Below, piece by piece: positions 55,899 through 64,000 of a DNA stretch of 64,000 nucleotides. Source of the stretch: Actinomadura graeca (GTDB taxonomy: Bacteria; Actinomycetota; Actinomycetes; Streptosporangiales; Streptosporangiaceae); the NCBI RefSeq assembly GCF_019175365.1, contig NZ_CP059572.1:1364001-1428000 (forward strand). Reading direction: 5' to 3'. The notes beneath the pieces are model-generated. The model searched no databases and had not been told where the DNA came from. It saw only the letters and a program-made list of their open reading frames with translations. Made by a program: the position numbers and the translations under genes. Numbering within the stretch: the stretch's first letter is position 1; the number at the start of each line of letters is the position of its first letter.

Positions 55899-56498
55899 TC
55901 ACGCCCCGTCCGCGGCGCGGCGCAGGCGCGCGAGCTCGGCGGCGATCCTGTCGAGCGTCCAGCTCGCGTTCAGGCCGCTGGGGTTGGGCAGGACCCAGAT
56001 CCTCGCCGGGCCCGCCGTCTCCTCCTGCGGGCCGATCGCGGCGCGGGGACGGCCGAAGGCGGTGCGGTAGGCGGTGACCCCGGCGACGGCCAGGTAGGCG
56101 GGCCGGTGCCGCTCGACGAGCGCGGCGAGGCGGCGGCCCCCCTCGCGCAGCTCGGCGGGGGTCAGCTCGTCCGCGCGGGCGGTGACGCGGCGCGCCAGGT
56201 TGGTGATGCCGAGGCCGAGCCCCGGCAGGAGGTCCTGCTCGGACGGGTCCAGCAGGCGTTCGGTGAACCCGGAGCGGTGCAGCGCGGGCCAGAACCGGTT
56301 GCCGGGGCGGGCGAAATGGTGGCCGGTCGCGCCGGAGTAGAGGCCGGGGTTGATGCCGCAGAACAGCACGCGGAGCGCCTGGCCGCCGGGAGGCAGGACG
56401 TCGGGGATGACCCGGTCACGGGCGGCCTCCAGGTCGGCCTTGGTCGGACGGGCCTTGGCGGGACGGTCGGCCTTGGCGGGACGGTCGGGGGGTCGCAT
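55899..56498 (-). CDS. Mug-type mismatch-specific DNA glycosylase
   Basis: The 199-residue enzyme belongs to the G:U/T mismatch uracil-DNA glycosylase family. The active-site motif is CGINPG (about 48-52), followed by FARPGNRFWPAL, GITNLARRVT and the second motif LPNPSGLNAS. A basic head with three RPAKA/RPTKA-like repeats (about 5-22) may contact DNA. It removes uracil or thymine opposite guanine. The ATG overlaps a TGA of an upstream minus-strand frame (TGATG), suggesting coupling to a vanished or unrecognised gene. Confidence 0.88.
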   Translation of the reverse strand: MRPPDRPAKADRPAKARPTKADLEAARDRVIPDVLPPGGQALRVLFCGINPGLYSGATGHHFARPGNRFWPALHRSGFTERLLDPSEQDLLPGLGLGITNLARRVTARADELTPAELREGGRRLAALVERHRPAYLAVAGVTAYRTAFGRPRAAIGPQEETAGPARIWVLPNPSGLNASWTLDRIAAELARLRRAADGA

Positions 56499-56507
56499 CA
56501 GACCAGA

Positions 56508-56681
56508 CTACGGACGACCAGGACGACCGCGGACGTCCCCACGACCATCAAGCAGGGCGGCGCGCATGCGCCCGCCGAACGCCCGGCCGGGGCCGACGCT
56601 GCCCTGCACGATCGCGCCGAGCAGCGCGGCCGGCCCCGGGACGAGGATGACGTCGATGTCCGGCACAGGCCGGGACGTCAT
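56508..56681 (-). CDS. Possible small protein upstream of the Mug-type gene
   Basis: A 57-codon frame starts MTSRPVPDIDVILVPGPAAL. The first 43 codons have the local G/C-ending preference and the last 14 do not. In a neighbouring frame the final 60 bases read LMVVGTSAVVLVV and end in a TGA that overlaps the glycosylase ATG; V-V-G-T-S resembles a sirtuin motif but is short. This suggests a decayed or frameshifted gene rather than a live one. No family is recognised for the first part. Confidence 0.3.
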   Translation of the reverse strand: MTSRPVPDIDVILVPGPAALLGAIVQGSVGPGRAFGGRMRAALLDGRGDVRGRPGRP

Positions 56682-56718
56682 CGCCCCTTTCGTGTCAGAT
56701 CGGGGTCGCCCCGGCCCG

Positions 56719-57660
56719 TCAGGCGGAGGCGTCGGCGAGGGTCGTCAGCTGGGCGCGGGTGAGCTCCGTGCCCGGCACCCGCAGAAGGGGCTCGACCTGC
56801 TCGGGGGTGCGGGCGCTGGCGATCGGGGCGACGACGGTCGGCTGGGCGGCCAGCCAGGCCAGGGCCACGGTCGCGGGCGGCACGCCCTGCTCGTGGGCGA
56901 CGGCGTCGAGGGCGGCGAGGACCCGGGGCCCGCGCTCGGTCTCCAAGTGGGAGGCCGCCTTCCCGGCGCGCGCGCTGTCCACCGTGGTCCTAGGACGGTA
57001 CTTCCCGGTCAGGAAGCCCGAGGCGAGCCCGTAATACGGCAGGGCGACGAGACCGTACCGCTCGGCGAGGTCGCGCCGTGGCCCCTCGTAGGTGCCGCGC
57101 GACACCAGGTTGTACTCGGGCTGGATCGCGACGTAGCGGGCCGTCCCCTCGCGGTCGCTGAACGCCAGCGACGCCTCCAGCCGGTCCGGCTCGATGTTGG
57201 ACACGGCGATCTGCCGGAGCTTGCCCGCGGTGACGAGCCCGTCCAGCGCGCCGAGGATCTCCTCGACCGGGACGGACGGGTCGTCGAAGTGCGTGTAGTA
57301 GAGGTCGATGTAGTCGGTGCGGAGGCGCCGGAGCGAGTCGTCCACGGCCGCCCTGATGGTCGGCGCGGCCAGCCCCGTCCGGTCGGGGTGGCGGCCGCCC
57401 TTGGTCGCGATGACGACGTCGGCCCGGTTGCGCCGCGACGCCGTCCACTCGCCGATGATCGTCTCGGACTCGCCGCCGGCGTTGCCCTGCACCCACGCCG
57501 AGTACGCGTCCGCCGTGTCGATCAGGTTGCCGCCGCCCGCGGTGTAGGCGTCCAGGATCGCGAACGAGGCGTCCCGGTCCGCCGTCCAGCCGAAGACGTT
57601 GCCGCCGAGCGCCAGGGGGAAGACGTCCAGGTCGCCGATCTTCTTGGTGATGTCTGCCAT
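56719..57660 (-). CDS. Aldo/keto reductase
   Basis: The 313-residue NADPH-dependent reductase has the catalytic tetrad D48, Y53, K87 and H124 (DTADAYS, ATKGG, THFDD). The barrel is complete, with the cofactor-binding tail VVAPIASARTPEQVEPLL. It belongs to the YajO/voltage-channel-like AKR group by pattern; substrate unknown. ATG start; the ribosome site is weak. It is divergent from the LysE-family gene across about 70 bases. Confidence 0.9.
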   Translation of the reverse strand: MADITKKIGDLDVFPLALGGNVFGWTADRDASFAILDAYTAGGGNLIDTADAYSAWVQGNAGGESETIIGEWTASRRNRADVVIATKGGRHPDRTGLAAPTIRAAVDDSLRRLRTDYIDLYYTHFDDPSVPVEEILGALDGLVTAGKLRQIAVSNIEPDRLEASLAFSDREGTARYVAIQPEYNLVSRGTYEGPRRDLAERYGLVALPYYGLASGFLTGKYRPRTTVDSARAGKAASHLETERGPRVLAALDAVAHEQGVPPATVALAWLAAQPTVVAPIASARTPEQVEPLLRVPGTELTRAQLTTLADASA

Positions 57661-57732
57661 GTACCGGTGCAAGCCCCCGCGGGCGCCGATCATTCCCTTC
57701 CGGGGCCGGGATGTTCTTGGGAGAATGTCCGG

Positions 57733-58356
57733 ATGCTTACCGCATGTCTGGCCTTCGCCGCGGTCGCCGCCCTGGTGACGATCACCCCGGGCGTGGACAC
57801 GATGCTCGTCGTGCGCACCACCGTCACCGGCGGGAACCGGACCGGCCTGCTCGCGTCGGCGGGCGTCGTGTCCGGCTGCCTCACCTGGGCGGTGACGGGC
57901 GCGGCCGGGCTGACCGCGCTGCTGGCCGCGTCCCGGCTCGCGTTCGACGTCCTGCGCGTCGCGGGCGCCTGCTACCTGCTGTGGCTCGGCGTCCAGGCGC
58001 TGTGGAGGGCCCGCCGCCGGGCCGCCGTGACCGGGGACGATACCCCGGAGACCCGGCTGTCCGGTCTCGCGGCCTGGCGCACCGGGTTCGTGACGAACGT
58101 CCTCAACCCGAAGGTCGGGGTGTTCTACATGAGCCTGCTGCCGCAGTTCGTCCCGGACGGCGCCCCGATGTTCGGCACCAGCATGGTCTTCGCGGCCATC
58201 CACGCCGCCGAGGGCCTGCTGTGGCTGGCGATGGTGGTGGGCGCCGCCGGCGCGGCCCGCCGCGTCCTGTCCCGTCCCTCCGTCCGGCGCCGCCTCCAGC
58301 AGGTCACCGGCGTGGCGTTCATCGGCTTCGGCCTGCGCCTCGCCACCGACCGCTGA
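57733..58356 (+). CDS. LysE/RhtB-family exporter
   Basis: The 207-residue transporter has six membrane helices and the family signature in VTITPGVDTMLVVRTTVTGG, plus TGFVTNVLNPKVGVFYMSLLPQFV. It exports an amino acid or similar small molecule. GGGAGAATGTCCGG precedes ATG. Ends convergent to aconitase with a strong hairpin between. Confidence 0.9.
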   Translation: MLTACLAFAAVAALVTITPGVDTMLVVRTTVTGGNRTGLLASAGVVSGCLTWAVTGAAGLTALLAASRLAFDVLRVAGACYLLWLGVQALWRARRRAAVTGDDTPETRLSGLAAWRTGFVTNVLNPKVGVFYMSLLPQFVPDGAPMFGTSMVFAAIHAAEGLLWLAMVVGAAGAARRVLSRPSVRRRLQQVTGVAFIGFGLRLATDR

Positions 58357-58371
58357 CGACGGCGGGCGCGC

Positions 58372-58405
58372 GACGGGCCGCCCTCCTGTCGGAGGACGGC
58401 CCGTC
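58372..58405. terminator. Hairpin between LysE-family gene and acnA
   Basis: GACGGGCCG/CGGCCCGTC and CCTCC/GGAGG build a stem of 14 pairs with one C-A mismatch and a TGTC tetraloop. It lies between two converging stops. No T tract. Confidence 0.8.
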
Positions 58406-58434
58406 CCGTTCCGCGCTCTCGCCCGCGGGCGGCG

Positions 58435-61200
<2,766 letters not shown>

Positions 61201-61393
61201 GGACTCCTCCTCCGTCGCCGCCGCGCGTCCGGTCCGGGACATGATCGCGCGGCGCTCGTCAACTCGATCCTCATGGCCGCCCCGGGCGCCCGCCGTGCGG
61301 CGGGGCGGCGGGGCGGATGCTCATCTCCCCTGATCCTGCCCTAGCCGGGCCCCCGACCGGGAATCAGGTCCGCCTAACTTCCGCGGGATTTCT

Positions 61394-61438
61394 CTTGATG
61401 TCAAGCTACCTCGAATATATCTCGACATCAAGCTACCT
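61394..61438 (-). promoter_or_regulatory. Two tandem CTTGA-N2-TCAAG-type dyads upstream of acnA
   Basis: Site one, CTTGATGTCAAG (61394-61405), is a perfect dyad; site two, CTCGACATCAAG (61421-61432), has one mismatch. They lie 27 bp apart within a direct repeat of TCAAGCTACCT, in an AT-rich island between the IclR gene end and acnA. The pattern resembles MarR/UrtR-type operators; in Streptomyces coelicolor the MarR-type TamR controls the aconitase gene. Confidence 0.65.
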
Positions 61439-61485
61439 GCGCGGGCGGCGCGCCGACCATGTCACGGTTTGTCGGTGTCTGTCCG

Positions 61486-62310
61486 TCAGCCGTACCGGAA
61501 GGGGACGACACCCGTCCCGTCCTGCGGCGCGTGGAAGCCGGGCTCCTCGTGCAGCGTGCGGGCGCACCGGCCGATGTCGCGGGCCGCGGCGAGGAGCGGA
61601 CGGCCCAGGCGCTCGGCGGGCAGGCTCCCGGTGTGCCCGGTGATGCCGATGCAGCCGATCAGCGAGCCGTCCGGGCCGCGCAGCGCGGTGGCGACGCAGC
61701 TGAACCCCAGCGCGCACTGCTGGTGCTCGACCGCGACCGCGGTGTCCCGCACGGCCTTGATCCCGGCCAGGAACCGGGGCCAGGAGGTGACGGCGTGCGG
61801 GGTCTGCGGCGCGGGCGGACGCCCCCGCAGCGTCTCCAGCAGGCCCGGGCGCTCGGCCAGCAGCACGCGGCCGAGGGCGGAGCTCTGCAGGGCGGCGCTG
61901 CCGAGGTCCCGCGGCCAGGTCGAGCGCCGGACGTCGGGGGCCCGGTTGGCGCCGAACGCGCTGGCCATGAAGGTGACCGCGGTGTCGTTGGCCGTGCAGA
62001 CCCAGACGATCTCCCCGCTGCGGGCGAACAGGTCCTGCACGTACGGGGTGGCGGCCTGGAGCAGGCCGTGCTGCACCGCGGCGCGCGTCCCCAGGTGCAG
62101 CAGATGCGCCCCCAGCCGGTAGCGGCCGTCGGGGCACCGTTGCAGCATCCTCCGCGCCACCAGGTCGGCGGCGATGCGGCGGACGGTGGGCTTGGGGATG
62201 CCGACCTCGCGGGTGAGCTCGGCCAGCGTCACCGGGTCGCGGTGCAGGGCCACCGCGTCGAGCACGGCGACGACGCGTCCGGCGACCGTGTGGTCGTCCA
62301 TGCCCCACAT
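61486..62310 (-). CDS. IclR-family transcriptional regulator
   Basis: The 274-residue regulator has the N-terminal winged helix (VTLAELTREVGIPKPTVRRIAADL) and the C-terminal GAF-like effector domain with a G-x-x-x-L-A-E-R-P and CALGFSCVATALRGPDG region. Effector unknown; IclR proteins usually respond to small acids. ATG (MWGMDDH) is chosen as it starts the conserved part; a second ATG three codons on is possible. It reads toward acnA with about 285 bases between, so control of acnA is possible but unproven. Confidence 0.88.
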   Translation of the reverse strand: MWGMDDHTVAGRVVAVLDAVALHRDPVTLAELTREVGIPKPTVRRIAADLVARRMLQRCPDGRYRLGAHLLHLGTRAAVQHGLLQAATPYVQDLFARSGEIVWVCTANDTAVTFMASAFGANRAPDVRRSTWPRDLGSAALQSSALGRVLLAERPGLLETLRGRPPAPQTPHAVTSWPRFLAGIKAVRDTAVAVEHQQCALGFSCVATALRGPDGSLIGCIGITGHTGSLPAERLGRPLLAAARDIGRCARTLHEEPGFHAPQDGTGVVPFRYG

Positions 62311-62650
62311 GATCGGGTCCGCGCGGGCGGAAATCCATCCGTCCGGGCCACTGGATGACACGCGCCTCTGGCGGCGCCGCCCGATCTCGGTGACGGTGGC
62401 GGAGGCGGCATCTCGGGGGCGTCGCCGCACCGGATTTCCGCGGCACAGGGAGGATCGAGAGGACAACACCGGACGACCGGGTTCCCACCCGTCGTCATAA
62501 CACGGCAATGCCGTCCTTTGTCGCGGAATTCATCGCGCTTATGGACTGCTTCAGGGTGGCGAATGATCATGCGGTGGACCGATTTTCCGACATCTCCCTG
62601 AGCCGTGTCCCGCTCTGCAAGGCGGCGGCGGCCTCGGCAGTCGTGTCGCC

Positions 62651-62674
62651 GGCGCCGCCCGCGTCCGCGGCGCC
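62651..62674. terminator. Eight-bp perfect hairpin between divergent genes
   Basis: GGCGCCGC pairs with GCGGCGCC across an eight-base loop, just before the APH-type kinase gene. It could be a leader structure rather than a terminator, since both neighbours are transcribed away from it. Confidence 0.3.
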
Positions 62675-62719
62675 GGCGGCCTCCCGAACTGCCCTCCCGG
62701 GCATGGCAGGGTTGGGGAC

Positions 62720-63640
62720 ATGCCCCCTCTGCCTCCCGACCTCGTCCGCAATGCCGTCGACGCCTGGGGTGAGGACGGCCGCCGCTGGCTGGACGGCCTT
62801 CCCTCCCTGCTCTCCGCCCTCGCGGCGGAGTGGCGGCTGCGGCCCGAGGCGGTCACTCCGTACGACCTGAGTTTCCACTGGGTGGTCCCCGTCCGGCGGG
62901 AGGACGGCACGGACGCGGTGCTCAAGCTCGGCCCGCCGGGTCCCGGCCACCTGGACGCCGAAGCCGCGGCCCTGGAGCTCTTCGCTGGCGGCGGGGCCGT
63001 GCGGCTGCTGGAGTACGACCGTGACCGGGGCGCGTTGCTCCTGGAACGGGCCCGGCCTGGCACTCCGCTGAGCTCGCTGGTGCCGGACGAGGACGCCGCG
63101 GCCACGGCGGCGTTCGTCCAGGTGGCCCGGGGGCTGCGCAGGGCGGCACCCGAGGACTCCCCGCTGCCGGTGCTGGAGAGGGCGGGCGTCGCGTTCTCCC
63201 GCCACCTCGCCGAGCACCCCGGGGACGGCCCGCTCCCCCGGTCCCTGGTCGAGCGGGCCGGGGCGCTCTTCGCGGAGCTGTGCGCCGACGCGCCAGAGCG
63301 GGTCGTGCTGCACGGCGACCTGCACCACGACAACATCCTGCGCTGCGGATCCGGCGGGTGGCTGGCGATCGACCCGCACGGCTACGTCGGCGACCCCGGC
63401 TACGAGACCGGCGCGCTGTTCTACAACCCCGCAATCGACGACCGGGATCCGGCGCTGCTCGGCCTCGTGCCCGCGCGGATCGAGCAGGTCGCCGACGGTC
63501 TCGGCATACCGCCGGACCGGGTGGCGGCATGGGCGTTCGTCAAGGCCGTCCTGTCGGAGGTCTGGACGGCCGAGGGCGGGGGGCGGCCGGGGAGCCGCGC
63601 CCTGGACGTCGCCCTGAGCCTGGCCGACCGATTGCCATAA
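62720..63640 (+). CDS. Aminoglycoside 6-phosphotransferase/hydroxyurea-resistance-type kinase
   Basis: The 306-residue kinase-fold protein has the Brenner motif LHGDLHHDNIL (catalytic D about 200) and the DPHGYVGDPGYE metal motif typical of the APH(6)/hydroxyurea-phosphotransferase group. The N-lobe has VLKLGPPGPGHLDAEAAAL with the ATP-binding Lys and Glu. It may phosphorylate streptomycin-like aminoglycosides or another small alcohol; resistance is not proven. ATG follows GGGTTGGGGAC. No antibiotic gene cluster is nearby. Confidence 0.88.
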   Translation: MPPLPPDLVRNAVDAWGEDGRRWLDGLPSLLSALAAEWRLRPEAVTPYDLSFHWVVPVRREDGTDAVLKLGPPGPGHLDAEAAALELFAGGGAVRLLEYDRDRGALLLERARPGTPLSSLVPDEDAAATAAFVQVARGLRRAAPEDSPLPVLERAGVAFSRHLAEHPGDGPLPRSLVERAGALFAELCADAPERVVLHGDLHHDNILRCGSGGWLAIDPHGYVGDPGYETGALFYNPAIDDRDPALLGLVPARIEQVADGLGIPPDRVAAWAFVKAVLSEVWTAEGGGRPGSRALDVALSLADRLP

Positions 63641-63745
63641 GGGCGATATTCCTGTTGCGTCCTTTCCGTCGCGGAAACGCGCGGCGGTTCAATAACTCCA
63701 TACCTTGATCAGAGTTTTTCTGGTGCCGGACCGGCGAATCTCTCA

Positions 63746-64000
63746 ATGGTGACCACTGAACCACCCTGGAGCGCCGAGGAGCACGAGCGTGCGCTGGACG
63801 GGCTCGCGCGGCGGGAGAACTTCCCGGTCGCGACGCGGCTGCTGCCACGGCGGCACCGCGCCGACCTGCGGGCGGTCTACGGCTTCGCCCGGCTCGTCGA
63901 CGACATCGGGGACGAGGCGCCGCGCGGGCAGCGGGCGGCGCTGCTCGATTCGGTGGACGACGACCTGGACCTCGTCTTCAAGGGGCGGACGCCGGGCCTG
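63746..64000 (+). CDS. hpnC: Squalene synthase HpnC, N-terminal fragment
   Basis: The first 85 codons are inside the window; the rest runs off the right edge. RRENFPVATRLLPRRHRADL and VYGFARLVDDIGDE, holding the first Asp-rich motif, match HpnC of hopanoid biosynthesis. HpnC converts hydroxysqualene-pathway intermediates made from farnesyl diphosphate, so dxs and idi would feed it. A phytoene synthase is less likely because of the ENFPVAxRLLP signature. ATG lies after GAATCTCTCA; the ribosome site is weak and the GTG one codon on is possible. Confidence 0.85.
   Translation, partial: MVTTEPPWSAEEHERALDGLARRENFPVATRLLPRRHRADLRAVYGFARLVDDIGDEAPRGQRAALLDSVDDDLDLVFKGRTPGL

Overview
The window is very GC-rich, densely coding DNA in which nearly all codons end in G or C. 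Lsr2, a HelD/HelR-type RNA polymerase-associated ATPase, DUF3000, FprA, HemQ and HpnC together point to a filamentous actinomycete; Actinomadura or a relative in the Thermomonosporaceae fits best, but the species cannot be fixed from sequence alone. I see no integrase, transposase, CRISPR array, rRNA or secondary-metabolite assembly line. Most of it is ordinary chromosomal housekeeping DNA with one small atypical patch.

Left part (1-12.3 kb): the tail of a CbiX-like chelatase, a small acidic protein, a DUF1707/LiaF-like protein and lsr2. Next comes about 1.4 kb with no intact gene but a frameshifted DUF4097-family remnant. Then follow a membrane-anchored PP2C phosphatase, an unknown secreted protein, DUF4262, a GNAT acetyltransferase, the glycogen debranching enzyme GlgX, two convergent RibD_C-type reductases and the ATP-dependent DNA ligase LigC.

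Middle-left (12.3-31.3 kb): exported hydrolases (PhoD phosphatase, a sulfatase, an Xaa-Pro peptidase) surround a HelR-like ATPase. A LigD-type polymerase domain (the partner expected for LigC in end joining) and MsrB follow. The coproporphyrin-dependent haem genes hemE, hemY/cgoX and hemQ come next, interrupted by a DUF4349 lipoprotein. Then DUF3000, RNase D and an iron permease gene efeU behind a clear DtxR/IdeR-type iron box.

Centre (31.3-38.7 kb): a translationally coupled four-gene unit (twin-motif lipoprotein, adaptor, ABC ATPase, FtsX-type permease). Then comes the atypical patch: about 430 bp without a gene, an unrecognised gene of lower GC with a Cys/His-rich N terminus, and a class-I tRNA with anticodon UAA. 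A TetR regulator and a secreted beta-propeller protein follow.

Right part (38.7-64 kb): an OmpR-type two-component pair; a beta-oxidation cluster (acyl-CoA ligase divergent from thiolase and a FadB fusion) whose shared promoter carries two TACC-N4-GGTA dyads; an APC permease behind a striking dyad; fprA; the divergent isoprenoid genes dxs and idi; a sugar ABC operon without its ATPase; ASCH, Mug-type glycosylase, aldo/keto reductase and LysE genes; aconitase with two tandem operator-like dyads upstream; an IclR regulator; an APH-type kinase; and the start of hpnC at the right edge. The isoprenoid theme (dxs and idi for precursors, hpnC for hopanoid squalene) and the iron/haem theme (efeU, hemE, hemY, hemQ, aconitase, FprA) recur across the window.
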